Shown here: positions 56,368 through 64,000 of the stretch, in pieces
Numbering within the stretch: position 1 is the stretch's first letter
Layout of the letters: each line of letters starts with the position of its first letter
Assembly: GCA_963745175.1 (NCBI GenBank)
Contig: CAVUWK010000004.1
Span: 1-64,000, forward strand
From: Bog-473 sp963745175
Lineage (GTDB): Bacteria; Actinomycetota; Acidimicrobiia; Acidimicrobiales; RAAP-2
Length of the DNA: 64,000 nt
Direction: 5' to 3'
Position numbers and translations under genes: made by a program
Notes under the pieces: generated by a model
What the model was told of the DNA's origin: nothing
Database searches by the model: none
What the model saw: only the letters and a program-made list of their open reading frames with translations

Positions 56368-57072
56368 ATGGCGGCAGTCACAACCACGGGGGAGCAAACG
56401 GGAGCGGGCGCACAGGTCATGGTGCGTGCCGGCCGCTATGCGGGCATCGGTGGTCTGGTCTTCGTGGTGGCCCTGGTCGTCCAGAACCTCCTGCGAGCCC
56501 GGGCGCCGGGTTTGGACGCGGCCCCGGGGGCGGTCAGCGACTATTTCCTGCATCATCGGGCGGCCGCTCTCATCCCGCTCGGCCTCTTCCCGATCGAGAT
56601 GCTTGCCCTCTTCGCCTTCGTCGCCGGCGTGTGGACGACCGTCAGTCGCAGTGAGAACCGGTGGTGGGCGACCATGGGCATCCTGGGCGCGGCAAGCGTC
56701 GCCTCGCTCTTCGCGATCGTGAACATCATCGAGATCGTGCTCACTGCCAAGGCCGAGGAGTTTGCACACTCGCCAGTTGTGGTCGAGGCTCTCTGGGCGG
56801 TGCACGGCGCCGCCTTCGGACTCGACCTGGCGGCGATCGCGGTAGCGCTCATAGGGCTGAGCCGAGCTGCGACGGCGGCGGCGCTCGTGCCGGGATGGCT
56901 CGGTGCCGCAGTTCTTCCAGGAGCCGCCCTCTTGCTCATCGCCTCCGTGTTTACAGTCGCCCTCACCAACGGCGGTGCTTGGCTCGCTCTTGGTCTCATC
57001 GGCTTCGTCCTGTGGCTCCTCTTCATGGTCGTCTCCAGCATCTCGTTGCTCCGCACACCACAGATTCCATGA
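56368..57072 (+). CDS. integral membrane protein, about six helices, unknown function
   Basis: This 234-residue hydrophobic protein has helices near 25-45, 68-90, 105-125, 145-165, 172-195 and 203-228. A layout with 'LIPLGLFPIEMLALFAFVAGVW' and a C-terminal 'WLALGLIGFVLWLLFMVVSS' is like small actinobacterial DUF4386-type proteins, though I do not recognise it firmly. ATG 56368 follows AGGAGGAAG, a very strong ribosome site. It is likely repressed by the divergent TetR protein. Confidence 0.75.
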   Translation: MAAVTTTGEQTGAGAQVMVRAGRYAGIGGLVFVVALVVQNLLRARAPGLDAAPGAVSDYFLHHRAAALIPLGLFPIEMLALFAFVAGVWTTVSRSENRWWATMGILGAASVASLFAIVNIIEIVLTAKAEEFAHSPVVVEALWAVHGAAFGLDLAAIAVALIGLSRAATAAALVPGWLGAAVLPGAALLLIASVFTVALTNGGAWLALGLIGFVLWLLFMVVSSISLLRTPQIP

Positions 57073-57428
57073 CTGGCCAGCCGAAACCCGACCTCCCTTT
57101 GTGACCTTGATCGACCAGTCACTGAGGGTTGACGCCCATCCGCCTGGTGGCCGCCAGTGCGGCCGTGCAGTCCGGCGAGGCCCACGCGATCATGGGCACT
57201 TCTGTCCCGTCCCCACACTGCCCCAACAATTGGGTCTCACCTCGTCCCGCTGAGTCCCGTACCAAACCATGGCAACAGACTTATGGGCCAGCAACCACGA
57301 CAGATTGGGACAGAGCGAGACAAGACGGGATCGAGCGAGAATCCGTCGATCTCCCTCGATGCGCAGATCAGGAGTTCGAATGTCCTCTCAGGCTCTGGTT
57401 ACTTGGTTGCCCAATTGATCCTGAATGA
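57073..57428 (+). other. element end with duplicated tRNA-Thr 3' half (57359-57395)
   Basis: No gene is supported. 57359-57395 matches tRNA-Thr 55559-55595 at 35 of 37 bases, from the 3' side of the anticodon loop to just past the discriminator base. Immediately upstream, 57307-57356 shares 34 of 50 bases with 5583-5632, the block next to the tRNA-Ile-like core. Together these look like the attR end of an integrated element whose attL is the tRNA-Thr gene. No integrase remains in the 1.8 kb between. Confidence 0.75.
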
Positions 57429-58634
57429 CTAGGTCGGCGACGGAGCCGACGCAGCGTCGCCGAAGTTGAGAATCGTCCCGTCGCTCGCCACGAGCCAATA
57501 GCCGCTGCCGTTGGGGGTGCTCGCGATCCCGGTGAAGGTCTTGCCCGATCCGACTCCCGAGCCGAAAAAACCCGCGTCGCCAAAGCTGAAGACGCCGCCG
57601 TCCCGTGCCACGAGCCAGTAACCGCCACCGTCGGGTGTGGCCGCCATGCCGACGATCGGTGCGTCGAGGTGCGCTGATCCCAACGAGCCCAAGAACGGTG
57701 TGCCGAAGTTGAAGACGCCGCCATCGGCGGCTACAAGCGTGTACCCGCCGTCGTAGGCGACCATGCCGACCACCGGCTGGTTGAGGCGGAACGAGCCGGT
57801 GGACCCAAGGAAGGCGGCGTCCCCGAATGCGAAGATCCCTCCGTCGCCAGCCACCAGCCAATAACCCAGACCGTCCGGTGTGACGGCCATGCCGTCGACC
57901 GGGCTGTTCAGCCTCATGCCTCCGGTCGAGCCGTAGAAGTCCCCGGCGTAGCTGAAGACACCGCCGTCGCCCCCCAGGAGGTAATAGCCGCCGTAGCGTC
58001 CAGCAGCAATCGACACAATTGGGCTGTTGAGATGGACGCCAGCTGGGTCACCGTCAACGACTCCTCCCAGGTAGCCTTGCACCAGACCGTCGGCTCGTGC
58101 TGTCCAGATCCCTTGCCCTCCATGATCGGTGGCGATGCCGACGAAGGAGGAGTCGGGCGTGGCCGGGTATGTCACGAAGGCGGGGGGACCCAAAATTGGC
58201 GAGGGTGTCGAGGTTGGGTAGACCTGGACCCACCAGTAACACGCGCTGGTCAGCGTCAGGCTGAAGGTGCCCGTATCGGAGAAATTGATCGTCCCGGCGT
58301 CGCGTCCAGCTGAGTCGTTGACCCCCGCATCGACGGCGTGGTCACCCGAGGCCTCGTTGACTGCCAAAGAGAACGAACCGCCCTGCGAGTAGTCGGCGCA
58401 CGAGAAGTTCCAATTCATCGTCCAGGGAGCGCCCATCTCGAAGGAGGGCGTCGTGCCTGAGAGTCCGATTTCTTCGCTGCTGAAGAAGAATGAAGAGTTC
58501 GAATCGGCGGCGGCAGTCTGTGCAGCAAGCCCAGACCCACTCAACGCCAGCACGGCTGCAGCCAACATGCTGAGAGGAGCACCCACGCGGGCCCATCGGA
58601 GACAAGGTGTTCGATACCACCGCCTGCTTGACAT
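57429..58634 (-). CDS. secreted repeat protein (GYWLVA-DGG-FGDA repeats)
   Basis: This 401-residue protein has a signal peptide (to about residue 44), an N-terminal beta-rich domain, then five or six repeats of about 42-46 residues with consensus 'GYWLVAxDGGIFxFGDAxF' and 'GSxGxxxLNxPVVGM'. Such repeats are likely to form a beta-propeller and are abundant in Acidimicrobiia. The protein is exported and probably binds a surface polymer or ligand; the role is unknown. ATG 58634 starts it. Its end lies only 33 bp from the tRNA-Thr copy. Confidence 0.75.
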   Translation of the reverse strand: MSSRRWYRTPCLRWARVGAPLSMLAAAVLALSGSGLAAQTAAADSNSSFFFSSEEIGLSGTTPSFEMGAPWTMNWNFSCADYSQGGSFSLAVNEASGDHAVDAGVNDSAGRDAGTINFSDTGTFSLTLTSACYWWVQVYPTSTPSPILGPPAFVTYPATPDSSFVGIATDHGGQGIWTARADGLVQGYLGGVVDGDPAGVHLNSPIVSIAAGRYGGYYLLGGDGGVFSYAGDFYGSTGGMRLNSPVDGMAVTPDGLGYWLVAGDGGIFAFGDAAFLGSTGSFRLNQPVVGMVAYDGGYTLVAADGGVFNFGTPFLGSLGSAHLDAPIVGMAATPDGGGYWLVARDGGVFSFGDAGFFGSGVGSGKTFTGIASTPNGSGYWLVASDGTILNFGDAASAPSPT

Positions 58635-58778
58635 GCGCTCACCATCCCGCTCGAGCCAGCGACTTGCGGGATGCTAGTCGGGTAGACGTCGGGTGACGGG
58701 ACGGCGGCGATCACGCTCCGGGACGTCATGGGCAAACGGGCGGTCGGCAGAATCTGACTCGTGGCGGCCGCCGGAGCC

Positions 58779-59705
58779 TCAGCCGCGTCCGGCAGCCGGT
58801 TTGTACTCGTAGATCACCGTGGTGAGAATGCATGCGCCCGGTTCGATGATCTCCACCCGCAGGATGCCGGTGGATGGGTCAAAGTCCACCCCCTCTGCTT
58901 CGAAGGTGCCGGAACACGTACTCGCTTGCGGGATCGATCCCAGATCCACCACGTGCGCCGTCACGCTGGTGCCGTGGAGCGAGCTTGGCAGGTCGATCTC
59001 CAGCAGCGGCTTCTCGTTGGGGAAGAGGGTTCGCGAGTCGTCGTCGGAGGCGCAGATCAGTCTGACCGGAGTCACGAAGTCACAACCCTGAATGTCGTTG
59101 ACATCGTGATCGAGTTCGATGTACCCGGCCAATGGGAGCGGACCGCCATCAGGAGGGGTCTGGTGGTTGAGAACAGGTGTCGGGTAGATCTGCAGATGGC
59201 TCATCGTCTCCCACTCACCGGCGACCATCCACTGGGAGTCCGGCGAGATGGTCGCGAAGGAGTTGTTGTACAGCTCACCCGGCACGAGTGTGTGGATGTA
59301 CTCGAAGCTGCCGCCGGACGGCGTCGTGACGAGAAACATCTTCGAACTTCCGGAGCTCGGACCTTGGTAGGCGTCGAAAATGTAACCGCGGAGAGAGTCA
59401 GGGTCCCCGATGTGGGTCCAGCCATGAGCCGCCAGGTTGCTCGGTACAGAGAAGATCCCCCTGTACAGCTCATATGAGCTTTGACGAGGTTCGAAGACTG
59501 TCGCCACACCCTCGCCGGCGAAAAGAGTGTTCTCGTCGTAGCTCCCCACCTCGGTCCAGCCGGCGATGCCGCCCTGAGAACCCGGCACGGCAGGACGGTC
59601 GGCTCCCGCAGCTTGCGCTCCCAAGCCAGCGCCCCAGAAAACGGCAGCACTGGCAATGAGGAGAAGAAGCCGGTCGATGCTCGAGACTCCCGATTTGTGT
59701 CGCAT
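58779..59705 (-). CDS. exported protein of unknown function
   Basis: This 308-residue protein has a signal sequence ('LLLLIASAAVFWGAGLGAQAAGA', about residues 12-34) and a beta-rich body with 'FATISPDSQWMVAGEWETM' and 'LICASDDDSRTLFPNEKPL', recalling propeller-type surface proteins. Two or three Cys may form disulfides. I do not recognise the family. ATG 59705 is chosen because it precedes the signal; the frame is open to 59858. It is on the same strand as the repeat protein, 144 bp upstream of it. Confidence 0.65.
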   Translation of the reverse strand: MRHKSGVSSIDRLLLLIASAAVFWGAGLGAQAAGADRPAVPGSQGGIAGWTEVGSYDENTLFAGEGVATVFEPRQSSYELYRGIFSVPSNLAAHGWTHIGDPDSLRGYIFDAYQGPSSGSSKMFLVTTPSGGSFEYIHTLVPGELYNNSFATISPDSQWMVAGEWETMSHLQIYPTPVLNHQTPPDGGPLPLAGYIELDHDVNDIQGCDFVTPVRLICASDDDSRTLFPNEKPLLEIDLPSSLHGTSVTAHVVDLGSIPQASTCSGTFEAEGVDFDPSTGILRVEIIEPGACILTTVIYEYKPAAGRG

Positions 59706-59892
59706 TCGTGCTTCGCCCCTTCGCCCCCGATGGAGGGCGTGCCCGTCTCGCACCGAATGGGCTTGACGGCTGAGTTCACATCTCGTGACCCCCTTGGGGT
59801 CCCGACCCACCCTAAAAGTGCGATGGAGCCCTGGCAAGGCGAGTGTGGCGAGCACCACCGGAAGTCGTTGAAGGTTCCGCGGGCATCTCAGG

Positions 59893-60171
59893 CTACAAAG
59901 TCTTTCGCCCGATACCGAAAGTGGGCCGGCCGCTTACGATCAGGAACCCCAGGATCATCCAGAGCAGGAAGAAGGTGTTCGAGGGGAGCAGGGGATGGAG
60001 ATGGATGTCGCGGAAGATGGCCGGCAGCGCGATGAGGACGATGGAGGCGTCGATCGTCGCCATGAGCATGCCGAGCGTCGTGATGAACAGCGCGATCCAC
60101 CTGTGACGCTCGTTGGCCGCCAATGAGCCGACGTCGTGTCCCGCGACACCAGGAGCGGTCACGCCGCCCAC
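59893..60171 (-). pseudogene. MFS transporter N-terminal remnant (EmrB/QacA type)
   Basis: 'RWIALFITTLGMLMATIDAS' and 'IVLIALPAIFRDIHL' are the first helix and motif of a 14-helix drug efflux protein, followed by part of helix 2 ('FFLLWMILGFLIV'). The frame then ends after about 92 residues. The remaining 400 residues are missing, so this is a 3'-truncated relic, divergent from an intact MFS gene. Confidence 0.75.
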
Positions 60172-60295
60172 GCTCGTCCGGCCGACAGGCCCGCTACCAG
60201 TGTCTGCGTCCTCTGTTGGATGCCGCCTCCTGCTGACGCGGTGGCCCGCGGCCGTGCGCTTCCGGAATCTTGTCTTCCGCTTCTGTTAGTGTAAC

Positions 60296-60312
60296 CGGAA
60301 CACGAGGTTCCG
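60296..60312 (+). promoter_or_regulatory. candidate operator of the MFS/TetR operon
   Basis: CGGAAC-ACGAG-GTTCCG is a 17-bp palindrome with perfect 6-bp arms, 22 bp before the MFS start and just after a TAGTGT that could be a -10 box. The TetR protein encoded downstream is the likely binder. Confidence 0.5.
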
Positions 60313-60333
60313 TTCTCTCGCGATCGGATCTGC

Positions 60334-61803
60334 ATGTCGAGAACACACACCCACTACGCCCTCACCTTCGCCGTCCTGGGAACAGCCGCGCTCGCATTCA
60401 GCCTGCTGCAGTCGTTGATCATCCCCGCCATTCCCCAGCTGGAGCAGACCTTGCACACGTCGGAGAGCGGGGCCAGCTGGCTGCTCACGGCGTACCTGCT
60501 GAGCGCCGCCATCGCCACGCCGATCCTCGGTCGCGTGGGGGACATGGTCGGCAAGGAGAAGATCATCGTCGCCGTCCTGATCGCCCTCTCGGTGGGGTCG
60601 TTGATCAGCGCGCTGGCGACCACCTTGCCCGTGATGCTGGTCGGCCGCGTCATTCAGGGCGCGGGTGGGGCCGTCTTCCCGCTTGCCTTCGGGATCATCC
60701 GCGACGAGTTCCCGGCCAAGCGGGTGGCGGGAGCCATCGGTGTCATGTCAGCCATTCTCGGGGCGGGAGCCGGTGCCGGGATCGTGCTGGCCGGCCCGAT
60801 CCTCGTGCACCTGAACTACCACTGGCTGTTCTGGATCCCGCTGATCATGTCCGCCGCGGCGACCATCGCCACCTTCGTCTTCGTGCCCGAATCGCCCGTG
60901 CGGGCCCCGGGCCGCATCAACTGGCTCGGGGCCGGACTGATGTCCGCCTGGCTGGTGACGGGCCTGCTCGCCATCTCGTACGCACCGACGTGGGGCTGGG
61001 GCAACACGTCGGTCATCGGCCTGCTCGTCGCCACAGCGGTCCTGATCGTGGTGTGGGCGGTCTCGGAGAACCGCTCCGACTCGCCGCTGGTGGACATGAA
61101 GATGATGCGCATTCCAGCGGTGTGGAGCACCAATCTCGCGGCATTGCTCTTCGGGTTCGGCATGTTCGCCATGTTCATCACGCTGCCCCAATTCACCGAG
61201 ACGCCCGTCAAGGCCGGCTACGGATTCGGGGCCTCGGTCACCCAGTCGGGTCTCTACCTCGCGCCGTTCGCTGTCGCCATGGTGATCGTCGCCCCGATGA
61301 CCGGGCGGCTCTCGAAAGCGGTCGGCTCCAAGATGGTGTTGGTGGCCGGCTCGCTCTTCGCTGCGTCGAGTTACCTCCTGCTGGTGCTGAACCACGACCA
61401 GCAATGGTCGATCTACACCGCCTCGGCACTCCTCGGCATCGGGATCGCCATGGGTTTCGCCAGCATGGCGAATCTCATCATCGAGGCCGTGCCGGCAGAG
61501 CAGACCGGCGTGGCCACGGGCATGAACACCAACATCCGCAACATCGGCGCCGCACTCGGGAGCGGCATCGCCACCAGCTTCGTCGTGAGCGGCCTGCTGC
61601 CCGACGGCTTACCCAAGGAACACGGCTACGTGTTGGCCTTCGCGGTCAGCGGTCTGGCGCTGGTCGTTGCTGCGCTCGCCGCGCTCACCATCCCGAAGCG
61701 GACGGCGGTCCCCATCGTTGCGCGCGAGCCGCACCCGGCGCTCACGGCAGAGGCCGAGGTCATCGTCGGCGCCATCGCCTTCGGGCCCGAGGACCTCGCG
61801 TGA
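60334..61803 (+). CDS. MFS drug efflux transporter (EmrB/QacA, 14 helices)
   Basis: This 489-residue protein has motif A 'LGRVGDMVGKEKI', motif C-like 'VMSAILGAGAGAGIVLAGPI' and about fourteen helices. It would export drugs or lipophilic compounds by proton antiport. The last codons overlap the TetR start (GTGA), so regulator and pump are one operon, probably autoregulated through the palindrome upstream. Confidence 0.92.
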   Translation: MSRTHTHYALTFAVLGTAALAFSLLQSLIIPAIPQLEQTLHTSESGASWLLTAYLLSAAIATPILGRVGDMVGKEKIIVAVLIALSVGSLISALATTLPVMLVGRVIQGAGGAVFPLAFGIIRDEFPAKRVAGAIGVMSAILGAGAGAGIVLAGPILVHLNYHWLFWIPLIMSAAATIATFVFVPESPVRAPGRINWLGAGLMSAWLVTGLLAISYAPTWGWGNTSVIGLLVATAVLIVVWAVSENRSDSPLVDMKMMRIPAVWSTNLAALLFGFGMFAMFITLPQFTETPVKAGYGFGASVTQSGLYLAPFAVAMVIVAPMTGRLSKAVGSKMVLVAGSLFAASSYLLLVLNHDQQWSIYTASALLGIGIAMGFASMANLIIEAVPAEQTGVATGMNTNIRNIGAALGSGIATSFVVSGLLPDGLPKEHGYVLAFAVSGLALVVAALAALTIPKRTAVPIVAREPHPALTAEAEVIVGAIAFGPEDLA

Positions 61804-62465
61804 CACAGCGCAGGGTGCCCGTCCCGGAGCGAGAGGTCAGCGCAGCTTCGGCTGCGGAGCCGCGACCGCTGCGCCGCGACGCCGAGATCAACCTGAGCCG
61901 GATTCTGGCCGCGGCACGTGACGCCTTCGCCGAGGACGGCTACGACGCCTCCATGGAAAGCATTGCGGTGCGGGCCGAAGTCGGGGTGGGAACGCTGTAC
62001 CGCCGGTTCCCGAACAAGGCTGATCTTCTCAACGCTGTCGTGGAGGCGGCGCACGAGCGGAACCGACAGATCGCCGAGGCGGTCCTCGCGGACGTACCCC
62101 CCGGGAGTGCTGTCTTCGAATTCCTGCGGCGTTGCATCGCGTTCCCCAGCTGTTGGCGTGCGACGATCTCGGCCCCGCCATGGCGCTCGAGCGGGACGGG
62201 ACTCGAGATGTTGGCCCCACTCCTCGAGGAGATCCTCGACCGGAGCAAGCAGGCGGGGACCGTCCGACCGGACATCGAGGTGTCCGACCTCGTCATGGTC
62301 CTCATGTCGGTGCGGTCCATCGCGGACCTCTGCGACACCAAGTCCTCCAAGCCGTCCGTGCGTTTCCTGGAGCTCCTGCTCGACGGCTTGCGTCCCGGCC
62401 ACGAACCCGGGGAGCACGACCCACTGACCATCGCGCAGCTCGACCGGATTCTGCGCCAGCGCTGA
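61800..62465 (+). CDS. TetR-family regulator of the MFS operon
   Basis: This 221-residue protein has a helix-turn-helix at about 35-75 ('AARDAFAEDGYDASMESIA', 'VGVGTLYRRFPNKADLL') and a TetR_C-type ligand domain ('VSDLVMVLMSVRSIADL'). GTG 61800 overlaps the MFS stop. It likely senses the pump's substrates. Confidence 0.92.
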   Translation: MTQRRVPVPEREVSAASAAEPRPLRRDAEINLSRILAAARDAFAEDGYDASMESIAVRAEVGVGTLYRRFPNKADLLNAVVEAAHERNRQIAEAVLADVPPGSAVFEFLRRCIAFPSCWRATISAPPWRSSGTGLEMLAPLLEEILDRSKQAGTVRPDIEVSDLVMVLMSVRSIADLCDTKSSKPSVRFLELLLDGLRPGHEPGEHDPLTIAQLDRILRQR

Positions 62466-62494
62466 CGGCCCTCGCCGGGCCTGTCGCGTTGTGT

Positions 62495-62968
62495 TCAGCC
62501 GAACGAGTCGAATGCGGCCAGCACGGCGGTCAGCTCCTTGCGGAGCTGCTCGACCGGAGCGGACTGGTAGAGCGGTCCCGTCCCGTCGGCCAGCAGGGTC
62601 CGGACACGTGCCAGCCCTCGCACGTCGACAGGCCCGGTCGCAAGAAGGCGACTGACCACGGCAGCGAACTCGGTGCGCGCCTGGTGCACGGCGGGGCGGC
62701 AGACCGGCGCCTTGAGGCGGCGTGGGGTCGGCGTGTCGGAAGCGGCGACGATCCGCGTGAGGCTGCGCGCCAGGACACGCCTCTCGGCGGGTTCACACAG
62801 GCGTCCGGCATGGAGGGCGAGCGCGACGCTCGATTCCGGGGATGCCCCGGCCGCCAGCTCGTGATCGAGAGCGGACGCTCGCACCCGCACCATCACTCGG
62901 TGCCGCCAGCGCACGCGACGGAGGCCGAGACCGGAACGTTCTTCGAGCACCACGACCGACTGCGTCAC
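62495..62968 (-). CDS. conserved actinobacterial hypothetical protein
   Basis: This 157-residue basic protein has 'VRVRASALDHELAAGASPESSVALALHA' type sequence, a pattern I have seen in other actinobacterial hypotheticals, followed by helices rich in Arg. No known domain or membrane segment is seen. It converges with the TetR gene. GTG 62968 starts it. Confidence 0.6.
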   Translation of the reverse strand: MTQSVVVLEERSGLGLRRVRWRHRVMVRVRASALDHELAAGASPESSVALALHAGRLCEPAERRVLARSLTRIVAASDTPTPRRLKAPVCRPAVHQARTEFAAVVSRLLATGPVDVRGLARVRTLLADGTGPLYQSAPVEQLRKELTAVLAAFDSFG

Positions 62969-63063
62969 CTTGTCACTCCACTCGTGACCACCAAAACCAT
63001 TATGGTCGTCACACCAAGACCAGTCAACCCCATTTACCGGTCACCCTCGGCTAGCATGGTGTG

Positions 63064-63657
63064 ATGACACTCCCCACTTGGGTTCCCGAGGTGGAGACCA
63101 AGCCCGCGCCCATGCCGCTCCTGGTGGTGCAGTCGTTCGTGAACACCTGGGAGGGCGACTCGGGGTTGGACCTGCTGGCGGATCCCGTCGCGGGCCCGCG
63201 GTGGCTCGAGGAGGCCGGGCTGGCGTGCGGGCCGGACGTCGATCTGGCCCAGGCGCGCGAGGTCAGGGAGAACGTCCGCGCGCTGCTCGTCCAGAACAGT
63301 GGCGGCCCGGCGCCGGTGCCCGGTGACCTGCGTGCGCTGCGCGCACTCGCCGATCGGGCCCACCTGCGCGCGGTCGTCCTCGACGGCGGCGATGTGGACC
63401 TGCGGCCTGACGAGGGCAAGTTGCCGTCAATGGTGGCCACGCTTCTCCTCATCATCCGGGACGCTCAGCGCGACGGGACGTGGGGGCGCCTGAAGGCATG
63501 CCGCAATTCGGACTGCCGATGGGCCTACTACGACCGCTCCCACGCGGGTCGGGGAGCGTGGTGCGACATGGCGGTCTGTGGCAACCGGATCAAGAACCGC
63601 AACCTCCGGTCCCGGCGTTCAGCGGACGGCCGCCTCGCCAGCACGTCGAGCGGGTGA
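63064..63657 (+). CDS. CGNR zinc-finger protein (ABATE domain)
   Basis: This 197-residue protein has an N-terminal ABATE (stress-induced RNA-binding-like) domain and the C-terminal CGNR zinc finger 'CRNSDCRWAYYDRSH', 'WCDMAVCGNRIKNRN' with four Cys. The family are putative transcriptional regulators. ATG 63064 or GTG 63061 may start it. It diverges from the previous gene by about 95 bp. Confidence 0.85.
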   Translation: MTLPTWVPEVETKPAPMPLLVVQSFVNTWEGDSGLDLLADPVAGPRWLEEAGLACGPDVDLAQAREVRENVRALLVQNSGGPAPVPGDLRALRALADRAHLRAVVLDGGDVDLRPDEGKLPSMVATLLLIIRDAQRDGTWGRLKACRNSDCRWAYYDRSHAGRGAWCDMAVCGNRIKNRNLRSRRSADGRLASTSSG

Positions 63658-63907
63658 CGATGGGCGCACATCCAGGAATGGGTTGAGGACGACTCGGAAG
63701 GCGCCAGCGGGACGTCGAGGACGTCTCAGCCGAATTTGTCACTGGTCCGTCACCGGGCGTTCGCGAGACGTTCACCATCGGATGTCGATCGCCATCGTTC
63801 GTTTGTAAGGTCTCCGAGCGCCGCAAGGACTCTTTCTATGGTCGGCGAACGCGGGCAAGAGCTGGAGGCGAGGAGGAGGGCATGGCAGGCCGACCGATGC
63901 ACCCCTG

Positions 63908-64000
63908 ATGCGGCCGATCCGTTCACTCTGGTCGTCGATCACGGCTGGCGACGTGGTCGTCTGGCCCGCTGTGGTCGCCGCGCTGATCGTGGGGGTCGCG
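63908..64000 (+). CDS. start of a possible membrane protein, cut by the window edge
   Basis: ATG 63908 opens a frame to the window end giving MRPIRSLWSSITAGDVVVWP and then a hydrophobic stretch (AVVAALIVGVA), like a first membrane helix. No ribosome site is clear; GGAGGAGGG lies about 25 bases upstream before another, very short frame. The gap from 63658 to 63907 holds no other recognised feature. Confidence 0.3.
   Translation, partial: MRPIRSLWSSITAGDVVVWPAVVAALIVGVA

Overview
The window is high-GC DNA from an actinobacterium. The evidence is a WhiB protein, a mycothiol-type DinB/MDMPI protein, a SARP/BTAD regulator, a paired WhiB/ArsA/ArsA locus, a KimA/TrkA/TrkA potassium locus, a type I glutamine synthetase beside a GlnR-like regulator, a LytR-CpsA-Psr protein with a LytR_C tail, frequent GTG/TTG starts and many 4-bp ATGA/GTGA gene overlaps. 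A secreted protein built from 'GYWLVA.DGG.F.FGDA' repeats points to class Acidimicrobiia; this placement is inference.

Layout. 1-5.9 kb: decaying transport genes (CDF-like, ArsB-like, ClC channel) and a MarR gene, ending in a 900-bp gene-free stretch that holds a tRNA-Ile half and attachment-site-like repeats. 5.9-18.2 kb: SGNH hydrolase, thioesterase, amino-acid ABC binding protein, tRNA-Ala with an IS481-family element beside it, CoA-transferase, MDMPI protein, SDR, LCP cell-wall protein, Nudix hydrolase, diguanylate cyclase and DUF1801 protein. 18.3-19.6 kb: a truncated lipase between tRNA-Pro and a degenerate copy of its 3' end. 19.7-36 kb: CorC, receiver protein, two ArsA ATPases, WhiB, a DUF929 protein, Nudix, MBL-fold hydrolase, Mrp, ErpA/IscA, a 2Fe-2S/molybdo-hydroxylase-like fusion, RidA, GlnR-like regulator, glnA, nadE and a primary-type sigma factor. 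36-48.4 kb: HAD phosphatase, two TrkA proteins, a KimA-type K+ transporter fused to an OB-fold, H+-pyrophosphatase, topA, tmk and holB. 48.4-55.3 kb: FtsX-type permease, ABC ATPase fused to a cyclic-nucleotide-binding domain, a very large BTAD/ATPase regulator and two tandem cyclic-nucleotide-binding proteins. 55.5-57.4 kb: tRNA-Thr, a TetR gene with a divergent membrane protein, and a duplicated tRNA-Thr 3' half. 57.4-64 kb: secreted proteins, an MFS remnant, an MFS/TetR pair, a conserved hypothetical and a CGNR regulator.

Two themes stand out. First, each of the four tRNA loci (Ile, Ala, Pro, Thr) carries an insertion scar. Three have the tRNA 3' end duplicated on the downstream side, which is the expected product of tRNA-targeted integration, but no integrase is present. 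Second, 48.4-55.3 kb looks like a cyclic-nucleotide-responsive export and regulation module.

At least nine genes carry single-base frameshifts, including nadE, which is normally essential. Many of these are probably sequence or assembly errors. The ArsB and ClC genes carry several lesions each and may be truly degenerate.
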